From positions 1,364,001 through 1,428,000 of the forward strand of contig JADJQX010000001.1 of NCBI GenBank assembly GCA_016712525.1: a stretch of DNA of 64,000 nt, in the 5' to 3' direction. The translations under genes were made by a program, and so were the position numbers. Below are positions 8,357 to 16,946 of the stretch, piece by piece (position 1 is the stretch's first letter; the number at the start of each line of letters is the position of its first letter). The DNA comes from Myxococcales bacterium (lineage in GTDB: Bacteria; Myxococcota_A; Polyangia; Polyangiales; Polyangiaceae). The notes below the pieces were generated by a model. The model saw only the letters and a list, made by a program, of their open reading frames with translations, was not told the DNA's origin and searched no databases.

Positions 8357-8880
8357 GGCGGTCCGGTGCCGAGTCGCCCGTGCGGGGCGCCCTGCGGGCC
8401 GAGTCGCCGCTACGGCCACTCGTGTGCGACGGGATGGGCGCCGTCGAGAAAGCGCATCACGCGTACTTTGACCCAGCGATCCGCGCGCACTTCGCCGACA
8501 GCCTCGACATCGACGCCGGCCTCAAGAAGGGCCACGACCAGGAGAACCGGTGGGACTACCTGCTCGGGCACGCGCCGAGCGGCCAGGTCGTCGCGGTCGA
8601 GCCCCACTCGGCTCGGCAAGACGAGGTGACGACGATCATCAAGAAACGTGCGGCCGCCCGAGCACAGCTCCGAGGGCACCTCCGCGACGGTGTGAAGATC
8701 GCCAAGTGGCTCTGGGTCGCCTCCGGAGACGTGCAGTTCGCGGCGGTCGAGCGGGCGAAGCTCATGCTCGACCAGAACGGCATCGAATTCGTCGGAAAGC
8801 GCGTGATGGCGAAGCACCTGCCGGCCGAGCCCACCCCCGTGAAGCGGACGGGCAAGAAGGGCCAGAAGCGAAGGACCTGA
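8353..8880 (+). CDS. small partner of the ATPase with nuclease-like motifs
   Basis: 175 residues beginning inside the ATPase stop codon; Met 28 is an alternative start. The core reads RWDYLLGH (Asp 68), then VVAVEPHSA (Glu 83, His 85), EVTTIIKKR (Glu 91, Lys 97/98) and, after a helix, KWLWVASG. An Asp, a strand ending in Glu and a nearby Lys fit a PD-(D/E)XK-like nuclease core, but the spacing is not canonical and I cannot assign a family. The C-terminal 25 residues are strongly basic (KRTGKKGQKRR), consistent with nucleic-acid binding. Coupling to an ATPase suggests an ATPase-effector pair. Confidence 0.75.
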   Translation: MRRSGAESPVRGALRAESPLRPLVCDGMGAVEKAHHAYFDPAIRAHFADSLDIDAGLKKGHDQENRWDYLLGHAPSGQVVAVEPHSARQDEVTTIIKKRAAARAQLRGHLRDGVKIAKWLWVASGDVQFAAVERAKLMLDQNGIEFVGKRVMAKHLPAEPTPVKRTGKKGQKRRT

Positions 8881-8909
8881 CGCCCCCAAGGCGTCCACAA
8901 AACGACAAC

Positions 8910-8929
8910 GGGCGCACCGCAGCGCGCCC
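8910..8929. terminator. hairpin between convergent genes
   Basis: GGGCGC (8910-8915) pairs with GCGCCC (8924-8929) around an 8-nt loop in the 73-bp gap between the ATPase partner gene (plus) and the next minus-strand gene. There is no T-run, so a termination role is only suggested by position. Confidence 0.35.
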
Positions 8930-8953
8930 GCCCTAGACTCCGTCCGGCTCTCG

Positions 8954-9892
8954 TCAGGCCGTAGGCCCGCCCGGTCCTTCTTCGTCGTCTTCGTCCTCGT
9001 TGTCGCCCGCGCCCTTCGAGAGGCCGAGCCCGCGCACGATGGCCGGGGACACCTGCAACACGAGGCGAGACTTGCCCTTCTTGCGGGCCGCTTTGAAGTC
9101 GTCCCAAATCCACTTCATCGCGAAGAGGAGGCGCCCTTCGGCCTCGTTCTCGGCCGGGCTGTCGCGGTCGACCTGTTTGGCGGCGCCCTTGTTCGCGGTG
9201 GCCGCGTCGAGGGCCTTGGCCGTGGCCTCGAGCTCGGTGAGCGTCTCTTCGGTGATGTCTTGGAGGCCGAGGCGCAGGCCGAGCCCGTCGTTCTTGATCC
9301 AGCCGTGCAGCAGCGTCTTCGTGTTGCGGAGCGCCTCGGCCCGTGCGTCACGCGCCTCCGGCTTGAGGGCGTTGGCGAGCTGTTCGCGGCGGGCCATATC
9401 GTCCCCCAGCGCGCGGTTCGCTTGTTTTCGGATATCGCCCGAGAGCTCGATCGCCTTGGCGAGCGCGGCGGTCTCGGCCGTCGTCACGGAGGGGTTTCGC
9501 ACGATGGTATTGCCCGACACGACCTCGGCGAGCGCGCTCGTACAATCGAGGAACCACCGCGCGCGCTTCGGGCTCACGGCCCCATCGGCCGGATTCTCAC
9601 CGATCGTGCGAGCCCACCCCACGGCGATGCGCAGCACGTCACGTGCCTTGGTGTTGTGCGCACGCTGCCGGCACGTCTCGGGCGAATTCGGCTCCAAAAA
9701 GGCCTGAGACTCTGCCAACGACAGCGGCGGAAGAACCTCCCGCAGCGCCGCAAGAGCCTCCCGCTCGCCCCGCAACGCGCCTTCCGCAGGTGCCTTCGCA
9801 GCGGAACGCGCCGCCACCTTCGGTGCCGCGGCGGCCTTCGGCGAAGGCTTCTTGATAGATTTCGACCCCTTGCTTGATTTTTTGCTCCCCAT
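8954..9892 (-). CDS. hypothetical alpha-helical protein with basic N-terminus and acidic tail
   Basis: 312 residues from the ATG whose complement ends at 9892, chosen because a dense Lys/Ser stretch (MGSKKSSKGSKSIKKPSPK) begins there and upstream sequence looks non-coding. The middle is long, charged and helical (for example RREQLANALKPEARDARAEA), with no signal peptide or TM segment. The C-terminus is acidic (DNEDEDDEEGPGGPTA). No motif is recognised. It is convergent with the ATPase pair and probably not in the same unit. Confidence 0.78.
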   Translation of the reverse strand: MGSKKSSKGSKSIKKPSPKAAAAPKVAARSAAKAPAEGALRGEREALAALREVLPPLSLAESQAFLEPNSPETCRQRAHNTKARDVLRIAVGWARTIGENPADGAVSPKRARWFLDCTSALAEVVSGNTIVRNPSVTTAETAALAKAIELSGDIRKQANRALGDDMARREQLANALKPEARDARAEALRNTKTLLHGWIKNDGLGLRLGLQDITEETLTELEATAKALDAATANKGAAKQVDRDSPAENEAEGRLLFAMKWIWDDFKAARKKGKSRLVLQVSPAIVRGLGLSKGAGDNEDEDDEEGPGGPTA

Positions 9893-9909
9893 GGCCCAGA
9901 GGCTAGGGG

Positions 9910-10893
9910 ATGACGTCGGGGGTGTCGAGGGGGAAAGTTGGGGGAGGGTCCGGAGGGCAATCGTTCCCGGCATCCGAAGGATGGGGTCGTGCGCCGCGGG
10001 AGACCCACGCAACGCGTTCGTCGAGCGTAGCATCGACCGCTCGCCAACCTGGCGTCGAGCGTCGGCGCTTGCTCGTCGGCGGAGACGGTTGCTATGCACC
10101 GCTCGTGGGCAGAGGGGACTCATGCCTTTTCAGGCGCGGGCAAACGGTCGACGGCACGCTACTCGTCGGTCCGGGGCTCGCCGTGTACGTCGGAGGCCGG
10201 CCGCCGCTTCGCTCGCTTGGGCGTGTTGTCGCCTGGGTCTCGGGGCCAAACCGGGGACGTGAGGACGCCGGCGGTCCTCGGGTGCTCGTGGGCGGCGAGG
10301 CCCTGGATGCACGCGATCGCACCGACGCCGCGGACCGCATCGTGTTCGTGGACGAACGAACCGCGGCAGGCCGGCTGCTCGGCCTGACCCGGGGCCGGGC
10401 GCCTTTGGTGCCGGCGCCGAAGGACACGTCGCTCGACCTTCGCGAAGAACGGCGCATGGTCGCGAGGCTCTTCAGCGCGCTAGGTTTCGACGCCGATGGG
10501 TTTGCGAGCGACGACTTTGCCGAGCTCGTGGCGCCCCTCGAGACGCGAGGCCTTGCGTCGAGTGACGCGAGGCGGGGAGGAAAGGCGGCGCTCTCGTCCC
10601 GAGGCAAGCTCGACCCGCTCCCCGGCGCTCTGCATCGCACGGGCCTCACCCTGTCGATCGCGAGCGAGTGGTACAGAGTCTCCGGGCCGCTCGTGGCGAG
10701 CTGCGCGGGCATCGCGGACGAGGAGCTTCGCCGTCACTTCAGTCCGAGCGCGTGGATACGGTCATCGCACTTCTGCTCGCGCCTCGGGCTCAGCGAGTGC
10801 GCCCCGGCTCACGTGGGCTTCCTCTTTGGGGGAGAGAACGAGGCGATCCCGGTCGGGAGCGCGAGGATCGCCGTGACGGACTGGAGGGGCTGA
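9910..10893 (+). CDS. hypothetical protein, start uncertain
   Basis: The frame from the ATG at 9910 encodes 327 residues, but the first ~60 are Ser/Gly/Arg-rich and look less coding, so the true start may be later (for example GTG near 10105 or ATG 10456). From about residue 110 on, codon third positions and composition match real genes, with ordinary segments such as EERRMVARLFSALGFDAD and SDDFAELVAPLETRG. There is no signal peptide, membrane segment or known motif. It is divergent from the preceding minus-strand gene. Confidence 0.55.
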   Translation: MTSGVSRGKVGGGSGGQSFPASEGWGRAPRETHATRSSSVASTARQPGVERRRLLVGGDGCYAPLVGRGDSCLFRRGQTVDGTLLVGPGLAVYVGGRPPLRSLGRVVAWVSGPNRGREDAGGPRVLVGGEALDARDRTDAADRIVFVDERTAAGRLLGLTRGRAPLVPAPKDTSLDLREERRMVARLFSALGFDADGFASDDFAELVAPLETRGLASSDARRGGKAALSSRGKLDPLPGALHRTGLTLSIASEWYRVSGPLVASCAGIADEELRRHFSPSAWIRSSHFCSRLGLSECAPAHVGFLFGGENEAIPVGSARIAVTDWRG

Positions 10894-11248
10894 TCTGCGC
10901 TCGGGAGCGTGGTGGCGGCCGGCCATGAGCGCGAGCCGGTGAGCGAGGACCGGCAAGGTCTCGGGGGCGAGCGAGCGGTCGGAAGCGGTAGAGCGAGGGC
11001 GAGGGTGCCCGGCAGCCCGTTGGTAACCCGTGGATATCGCGGCGGTATCTGGCCTGGGTACGATTTTCGATTTTTCACGCAACGACCGCCGCCGCGCAGC
11101 CGACGACACGGAGCAGGAAGGCACGGTCGATCATGCGCGCTCGACAACTCGGCGGACGCCGCCACTCTCAAGAACAGGCAAGCCACTGGCGAGGTGCGCT
11201 AGTGTGCGCATCGCGTCAGGGAGGCGTCGTGAGGCGGCGAGGCGGAAG
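10894..11248 (+). other. intergenic region upstream of the kinase operon
   Basis: 355 bp without a convincing gene. It contains a more AT-rich patch (TACGATTTTCGATTTTTCACG, 11057-11077), unusual here and a likely place for the promoter of the kinase operon. I could not fix -35/-10 elements. Confidence 0.4.
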
Positions 11249-13096
11249 ATGAGCGAGGCGGCCAAGAAGAGTAGCCGTGTTCGGTACGAGCCGGGCGACG
11301 TGATCCCAGGCCCCGACCTGCACGTGGTGAAGCAGCTCGGCTCCGGCGGGCAGGGCGAGGTGTACCTGGCGTGGAGCGACTACTCGCAGGCCCGGTGCGT
11401 CATCAAGCTGCTCAACGCCGAGCTCGTCGGTCGCGCGGCCGAGAACCTTTTCCGCAAAGAGGTGCGCCTCATGGTGCAGCTCGTGCACCCTCACATCGTC
11501 CGAGTGCTCGACGGCAAGTGGACGCGGGAGGAGGTCCCTCGCCCGTACTACACGATGCACGAGGAGCCGGGCGCCGTGCCCCTGGCCGAGCTGCTCCACA
11601 AGAGAACGCCCTTTGGCCTGGCTCAGATCCTCGAGATCATCTTCGAGGTCACCGACGCGCTCGACTACGTCCACACGCTGAGCGGGCCCGATGGCGTACC
11701 GCTCGGCGCCATTCATCGGGATCTCAAGCCAGGGAACATTCTCCTCGTGCGAAGCCGAGGCGGCACGGTGGTAAAGCTCCTCGACTTCGGAATCGCGTTC
11801 GCGCTCAAGCGAACGCTCGATGGGGAGCGGGATCGGCTGTTTCACGGCACGTTCGCGTACGCTGCGCCCGAGCAGCACGAGGGCGTCGCCCTGCCGCAGA
11901 GCGACATCTACGCGCTCGGGGTGCTCTTCTACGAGCTGCTCGCTGGGCGCCACCCCTACTGGGACGCGACGGACATCAAGGACCTGGTCGCGTGCCACCG
12001 CCACATCCGGCCTAGGCCGATCAGCCTGTACCGCGCGAACGTGCCCGAGCGGGTGACCGAGCTCGTGACGCGCATGCTCGAGAAGGACCCGGCGAAGCGG
12101 CCCGCGTCGGCGTACGCGCTGCGGACGGAGCTGCGTTCGTGCATGGACTTCGTGGCCAAGTTGGCGCGTGAGGAGCGGCAGCAGGCGCCCACGGACCACG
12201 ACACGACGGAGGAGATGCGCGTCGAGAAGTTGCTCGATCGCCGACGTGTGGAGCACGACGAGTGTGTCACGCACACGGTCGCGATCATCCATGAGCGGAC
12301 GGGCGCCGCTGAGGGGCCCGCTGGCGTTTGGTACCGAACCGACCCTGGCTTTGGAGCCGCGCGCGAAGCTGCGCGGGTGGTGCGCGAGGAAGTGGAGGCC
12401 GAGGCAGCGAAGGGCAAGGCGAGCGCGAACGCGAGCAGCCCTTCGCCTTCGTTCGATGCGTGGGGACCGACACCGAGAACGCCGGAGGGAGCCGGTCGAC
12501 CGTTGATCGCCGCGGCTCCTACCGCGCCATCCGAGGCGCCGCCGCCCGCGGGGGGCGTGGTGGCGCCCGTGCTACGGCGGGCGGCGGAGGCACCCCGCGT
12601 AGAGATCGTGAACGTGGCCTCGCCCGCGCCGCCGCGTACGCAGAGCCCGAGCGCCGGATCGCCGGTGCGCGAGCAGGCGCGGCCCCAGGAGAGCCCCCGA
12701 CCGAGCGAGGTGAGCCGGATGCGTCATGCGGAAACGAACGTGCCGCGCAGCATGCACATACCGCCGCCGACCGAGCGTGAGCTCGCGGAGGCCGAGGTGG
12801 CGGCGCGGTCTCGCGTTCGTCGGCCCCCGACGGGGACCGTGCCGATGAGCCCGGCGCTGCGCATCGACTTGCCCTCCACGGGTGTGGCCAAGGAGCTTTC
12901 ACGAGGGGCGAAGGGCGGCACACTACCGATGTCGGGGGCGTACAAGCACCGTCGGGCCGACCTGACGTCGGTGACGCTCGCGCGTGTGCTGATCGCGCTC
13001 ATCGCGGTGACGATGATCGCGGCGGTCGCCTTGATCCTCTACAAGCAGCAGCACGCGCCCCGGGCAATGAAGGGGGCGGGAGGTGAGACGCGATGA
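11249..13096 (+). CDS. Hanks-type Ser/Thr protein kinase with one C-terminal TM segment
   Basis: 615 residues. The kinase domain fills residues about 20-290: glycine loop GSGGQGEVY (31-39), ATP-anchoring Lys 53 (VIKLL), catalytic loop HRDLKPGN (156-163), DFG at 179-181, an APEQ activation-segment end and a subdomain XI region (RMLEKDPAKRPAS). All key residues are present, so it should be active. A long Pro/Ala-rich linker follows, then one TM helix (about 580-600, VLIALIAVTMIAAVALILY), leaving a very short tail outside. The linker has a YRTDPGFG motif resembling TDPG/TDPR repeats in the next protein. The ATG at 11249 is preferred because homology begins soon after it. It overlaps the next gene by 4 bp. 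Confidence 0.93.
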   Translation: MSEAAKKSSRVRYEPGDVIPGPDLHVVKQLGSGGQGEVYLAWSDYSQARCVIKLLNAELVGRAAENLFRKEVRLMVQLVHPHIVRVLDGKWTREEVPRPYYTMHEEPGAVPLAELLHKRTPFGLAQILEIIFEVTDALDYVHTLSGPDGVPLGAIHRDLKPGNILLVRSRGGTVVKLLDFGIAFALKRTLDGERDRLFHGTFAYAAPEQHEGVALPQSDIYALGVLFYELLAGRHPYWDATDIKDLVACHRHIRPRPISLYRANVPERVTELVTRMLEKDPAKRPASAYALRTELRSCMDFVAKLAREERQQAPTDHDTTEEMRVEKLLDRRRVEHDECVTHTVAIIHERTGAAEGPAGVWYRTDPGFGAAREAARVVREEVEAEAAKGKASANASSPSPSFDAWGPTPRTPEGAGRPLIAAAPTAPSEAPPPAGGVVAPVLRRAAEAPRVEIVNVASPAPPRTQSPSAGSPVREQARPQESPRPSEVSRMRHAETNVPRSMHIPPPTERELAEAEVAARSRVRRPPTGTVPMSPALRIDLPSTGVAKELSRGAKGGTLPMSGAYKHRRADLTSVTLARVLIALIAVTMIAAVALILYKQQHAPRAMKGAGGETR

Positions 13097-14058
13097 GCCA
13101 GAAACCGACCCGCCCTGGTCTTGGCGACGCGACGACGGCTGGGGGCGAGACGCTGGTCGACGCGAAAATCGCGCTGACGGACACGCCGACGATGGCGCCC
13201 GGATCGGGCGGGATGGTCGTGCCGCCGAAGCAACGTCTCGCGTACGGCACCGACCCCGGCCTGGCCTTGCATGGTGGCGCCGAGCAGGTGTTGGTGCGCG
13301 GCCTTGGGAAGGCGGGCGACGAGGAGCCGGCATCCTTGCCGCCGGTGACGAGCTTGCTTCGGTCCGACGCGCCGGCCGACGCGCCGACGCACCTTCGGTT
13401 CGCGACGGACCCGAGGCTCGCGAGCCTTGGTGGAGAGACGCGCGATCTGGTGGCCGGGCTCGGCAAGGGGCGCGAGGGGGAAGCGGTGTTGCCCGGCGTG
13501 GAAGCGCTGGCATCCCGGTCCGAGGCGCCGACGGTGCCACGCGCGGCGAAACCGGAGCCCTCCGCTCGTCAAACCGCTCCGAGGACGGGGAACACGCACG
13601 AAGCGAAGGGCGCGTCGTCGACGCCGCCACCGAACGCGCGCGCCAGCTCGACGGACGCGAGGCTACGGTTTGCCTCGGTTTCCCTGGGGAAGTACGCGAT
13701 CGCGGTCGTGATCGTGACGATTCTCCTCATGATCTTCTTGAGGCTGGCGTTCGGGCCGAAGGAGGTCCCTGGGGGGGCTCCGTCCCCGTCGGCGACGTTC
13801 GAGCCCGCGCCTCGCGAGACCGCCGCGGTGACGGCCGTCGTCTCGGCGCCGTTGCCTCCGCACGCAACGGCATCGGTGCCGTCGGCGCCCACGTCGGCCG
13901 TGCCGTCGGTGTCAGCGAGCGGGCCGACGAAGAGCGCTCCTTCGAAGCCGCAGGCTTCCCACGAGCCGAAGCCTGCGGGCCCGGCACCTTCTCACACTAA
14001 CGAGCCGCCGCCGAAGCCCTCGGCGACGATCGCCCCTGACCTTCAAGGAACTTTCTAA
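13093..14058 (+). CDS. single-pass membrane protein with duplicated cytoplasmic module
   Basis: 321 residues. Its ATG overlaps the kinase stop (ATGA). Residues 47-93 and 99-146 are a tandem duplication: RLAYGTDPGLALHGG...VRGLGK and HLRFATDPRLASLGG...AGLGK. One TM helix follows (about 200-220, YAIAVVIVTILLMIFL), then a Pro/Ala/Ser-rich extracytoplasmic tail. The TDP motif also occurs in the kinase linker, so this may be a dedicated partner or substrate of the kinase; the Thr is a candidate phosphosite by inference only. The stop overlaps the next start (TAATG). Confidence 0.85.
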   Translation: MSQKPTRPGLGDATTAGGETLVDAKIALTDTPTMAPGSGGMVVPPKQRLAYGTDPGLALHGGAEQVLVRGLGKAGDEEPASLPPVTSLLRSDAPADAPTHLRFATDPRLASLGGETRDLVAGLGKGREGEAVLPGVEALASRSEAPTVPRAAKPEPSARQTAPRTGNTHEAKGASSTPPPNARASSTDARLRFASVSLGKYAIAVVIVTILLMIFLRLAFGPKEVPGGAPSPSATFEPAPRETAAVTAVVSAPLPPHATASVPSAPTSAVPSVSASGPTKSAPSKPQASHEPKPAGPAPSHTNEPPPKPSATIAPDLQGTF

Positions 14059-15023
14059 TGAAACGACGATGGATGGGCGCCGCTCTGGCGGCCGCGATGT
14101 TTTTGGTGGTGAGCCCGGCCTGGGCGGACGGGACGGACTTTCCGACCAAAGAGGGGGCCGAGAGGTTTGCCGAGGGCAACAAGCTGTACACGGAGGGAAA
14201 CTTCGAGGGAGCGCGGCTGAAATTCATGCAGGCCTTGGCCGTAGCAAGGACGCCGAGCCTGCTCTTCAACCTGGCACGCTCCGAGGAGAGGACAGGGAAG
14301 CTTGCCGAGGCGTACCTGCACTATCAGGAGTACCTGAAGTTCCCGAACCTGCCCGCGAAGGGAAAGGCGGACGCGGAGAGGTACGCGGCGGAGCTGGAGA
14401 AGAAGGTGGGTCGAATTCAGATCGACGCGCCTGCCGGGTCGCACGTGCAGGTGGACGGGAAGGACGTAGGACCAGCGCCGTTTGGTGGGCCGATCGCGGT
14501 GGAAGCGGGCGCGCACCAGGTGATGCTGGGGACGGAGACGAAGCCGGTGACGTGCGGAGCGGGAACGGTGGTGACGGTGACGTTCGAGGCGAAGCCTTCG
14601 GACGTGGTGCCGCCGGAGAAGGGCCCGGGTCCGATCACGCCGCCGCCGAAGGAAGAGATGGAGCGGGGAAGCTGGCTTGTGCCAGGGATTCTGGCGGGAG
14701 TGGGTGTCGTGGGGATGGGGGTGGGCCTTGGGCTCGGAGCCGCGGCGAAGGGCAAGAGTGATGACCTCGCCGCGACGATCACTCCTGGACAGTGCGCTGA
14801 CGCATCAAGGTGCACCGAGCAGTCGTCGACGATCTCGAGCGTGAGCGGGCTCAATGCCGGAGCCATCGTGGGGTATGTCGTTGGCGGAAGTGCGCTCGTG
14901 GGGGCCGTCGTCGCGACACTCGTGATCCGCCCGTGGGAGCTGCGTAGCGCGCAGCGTAGCGGGTGGATCATGCCGAGCCTTGGGCCCGGGTCGGTTGGGT
15001 TTCTTGCGCAAGGGAGCTTCTGA
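14058..15023 (+). CDS. secreted TPR plus PEGA-like protein with TM segments
   Basis: 321 residues with a cleavable signal peptide (MKRRWMGAALAAAMFLVVSPAWA). A TPR-like helical region (about 30-110: AERFAEGNKLYTEGNFEGAR, FNLARSEERTGKLAEAYLHY) is followed by a PEGA-type beta unit (VGRIQIDAPAGSHVQVDGK, about 115-165). A Pro linker, a Gly-rich TM helix (about 210-232) and a second one (about 270-295) come next. The chain ends in Phe (FLAQGSF). This layout is common in myxobacterial kinase neighbourhoods. A role in the envelope, perhaps binding peptidoglycan or surface ligands, is inferred from the PEGA-like fold. It belongs to the operon by the start/stop overlap. Confidence 0.88.
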   Translation: MKRRWMGAALAAAMFLVVSPAWADGTDFPTKEGAERFAEGNKLYTEGNFEGARLKFMQALAVARTPSLLFNLARSEERTGKLAEAYLHYQEYLKFPNLPAKGKADAERYAAELEKKVGRIQIDAPAGSHVQVDGKDVGPAPFGGPIAVEAGAHQVMLGTETKPVTCGAGTVVTVTFEAKPSDVVPPEKGPGPITPPPKEEMERGSWLVPGILAGVGVVGMGVGLGLGAAAKGKSDDLAATITPGQCADASRCTEQSSTISSVSGLNAGAIVGYVVGGSALVGAVVATLVIRPWELRSAQRSGWIMPSLGPGSVGFLAQGSF

Positions 15024-15024
15024 G

Positions 15025-16542
15025 ATGAAAACGACGAGAGTTTTGATGGTCGTGAGTGCCCTTGGCGTATTCGGAGCGGGTTGCCTCGGCTCGACGAAAT
15101 CGCTCTGCGAATACGCCGACGGGAAGGCATGCCAAGAGCTAGACGGCGGTCTCGACGGCACGCTGCCCGACGGCTTCGTACCGGACGGCACGATCCCCGA
15201 AGCAGGCCCGGACGCGGAGCCGCCGCCGAAAGACTGCCTGACCCCGACCGAGCCGGTAAAGAACCCCGAAAAATGTCTGGTGGACGCGTTCGGAGCGTTC
15301 GTATCGGCGACGGGGGACGACGGGAACGACGGGTCGAAGGCGAAGCCGTACAAGACGATCGGCCGAGCGCTCCAAGGCGTACGCACGCGCATCGTGGTGT
15401 GCGAAGGCGAATACCCCGGCTCGGTCGACGTGACTCGTGCTGTGGAAGTCTACGGCGGCGTCTCGTGCGACTTCGCGAAGGCGGGAGCGAAGGCGAGGGT
15501 CGTCGCGACGAAGCCCGCGTACGGCATCAAGGTGGAGAAGGTGAGCGGCGCGGTGGTCCTGGCGGACCTCGACGTCGTAGGCATGAACGCCGCGGCGCCG
15601 AGCGAGAGCAGCGTGGGGGTGTTCGTGACGGAGAGCGGGAACGTGAAGCTGCTTCGGTCGCGTGTGGAGGCGGGGGACGGGGCGGATGCTTCGGCTGCGC
15701 GGGATGGTAGCTTTAGCTACCCGGCCGATGCGCTTCTGAAGGGTGCGAACGCCGACGACAAGGGCACGGGTTTGTTCAGCGACGACACGCCAGGCGCCGG
15801 AGGTGCGAGCGGTGCCTGCCCTGGCGGTGGGACGACCGCCGGCGGCATCGGCGGCGTTCCCGGTGGGCAAGGCAACGACGGAAATCCCCGCCCTCCGGGT
15901 GGGGCAAAAGGCGACGGCATCGCAGACTGCGGCGCGGGTGGCACCGGCAAGAACGGCACCCCCGGCACCCCCGGAATGGACCGCGGCGGCGCGACGCCGG
16001 TGGCCACCCTGACGTCGACGGGGCTGACGGGGAACAAAGGCCAAGACGGGGCGCCCGGCAGCATCGGAGGTGGCGGAGGCGGAGGATACGGCACGGAGGG
16101 AGCCGGCGGCGGAGGCGGAGCTGGAGGGTGCGGCGGGCAAGGCGGGTTCGGAGGCTCCGCGGGAGGCTCGAGCGTCGCGGTGGTGTCGTTCACGAGCACG
16201 GTCTCCCTCGAAGCCACCGACCTTGTCGCCAAGAGTGCCAAGCCGGGCGGAGCCGGTGGGAAGGGCCAAGTGGGGCAGGCGGGGGGATTCAAGGGTAACG
16301 GTTCCGGCAACGCATGTCAGGGCGGTGCGGGCGCGAAAGGCGGGGATGGCGGCGGAGGCGGGGGTGGAGCCGGCGGCATCGCCGCGGGCATCGCGTGGTC
16401 CGGTGGGAAAGAGCCCACGAAGGACGCCGCGACCAAGATCACCCGCCCCACCGGCGCGCCCCCCACGGGCGGCGAAGGCGGCGCTGGAGCGAGCAACAAG
16501 GGCGTCGACGGCGTGCACGCCGACGTGGTGGAGGTGAAGTGA
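15025..16542 (+). CDS. Gly-rich lipoprotein
   Basis: 505 residues. The ATG lies one base after the stop of the previous gene and opens a lipoprotein signal with lipobox GAGC (Cys 20). A short Asp/Pro/Gly linker is followed by a DUF1565-like beta-helix start (FVSATGDDGNDGSKAKPYKTIGRAL, VCEGEYPGSVDV). From about residue 240 it is extremely Gly-rich with Cys scattered (GGGGGGYGTEGAGG, GGCGGQGGFGGSAGG), like PGRS-type or adhesin-like myxobacterial lipoproteins. It is probably surface-exposed. The stop overlaps the next ATG (TGATG). Confidence 0.88.
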   Translation: MKTTRVLMVVSALGVFGAGCLGSTKSLCEYADGKACQELDGGLDGTLPDGFVPDGTIPEAGPDAEPPPKDCLTPTEPVKNPEKCLVDAFGAFVSATGDDGNDGSKAKPYKTIGRALQGVRTRIVVCEGEYPGSVDVTRAVEVYGGVSCDFAKAGAKARVVATKPAYGIKVEKVSGAVVLADLDVVGMNAAAPSESSVGVFVTESGNVKLLRSRVEAGDGADASAARDGSFSYPADALLKGANADDKGTGLFSDDTPGAGGASGACPGGGTTAGGIGGVPGGQGNDGNPRPPGGAKGDGIADCGAGGTGKNGTPGTPGMDRGGATPVATLTSTGLTGNKGQDGAPGSIGGGGGGGYGTEGAGGGGGAGGCGGQGGFGGSAGGSSVAVVSFTSTVSLEATDLVAKSAKPGGAGGKGQVGQAGGFKGNGSGNACQGGAGAKGGDGGGGGGGAGGIAAGIAWSGGKEPTKDAATKITRPTGAPPTGGEGGAGASNKGVDGVHADVVEVK

Positions 16543-16745
16543 TGCGCATCGAGCTTCAGGCCGACGAGGCGCCCACCTTCGCGCGAGCGTATCTTGTGGC
16601 GAAAGGCGCGAAAGTTGCTCTGGTGACCGTGTGCCCTGAGTGCCGCACGACGAGCCGGCGCCCGGTCCCGTACTACGAATGGGTCGAGTGCGAGCGATGC
16701 GGCGAGCGGCGCGCTCTCACGTGGGGCACGCGGGGCAGCGCGTAA
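16542..16745 (+). CDS. small zinc-ribbon protein
   Basis: 67 residues starting inside the stop of the lipoprotein gene. Two Cys pairs (CPEC and CERC, about 18 residues apart) form a zinc-ribbon knuckle. The rest is short and basic (RRALTWGTRGSA). It is the last gene of the operon, followed directly by a hairpin. Its function is unknown. Confidence 0.75.
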   Translation: MRIELQADEAPTFARAYLVAKGAKVALVTVCPECRTTSRRPVPYYEWVECERCGERRALTWGTRGSA

Positions 16746-16755
16746 GTCGCACGAA

Positions 16756-16779
16756 GGGCCCGCGATCCGCGGGCTCTTT
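16756..16779 (+). terminator. hairpin ending the kinase operon
   Basis: GGGCCCGCG (16756-16764) pairs with CGCGGGCTC (16768-16776) over a 3-nt loop: nine pairs, one of them G-U. TTT follows. It is 10 bp after the zinc-ribbon stop. Confidence 0.65.
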
Positions 16780-16946
16780 GCCTCCCCCCATCCGCTCGGA
16801 GGGTTTGCGCACACGAAGTGTCGCTCCGCGCCATGCGAAAGGCAAGGCGAGAACGGACGTCCGGTGCGCCCCAAACCGGTGCCCGGCATCCTCGTCGAAT
16901 CCCGCATGCGCACGAGATCGCGTGCCCTACACTCGAGCAGGTCCCG

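Noticed and set aside
10092..10712. 206-residue minus-strand Ser/Arg/Pro-rich frame
   Set aside because: Composition is typical of an antisense shadow. The plus-strand frame has better codon use.
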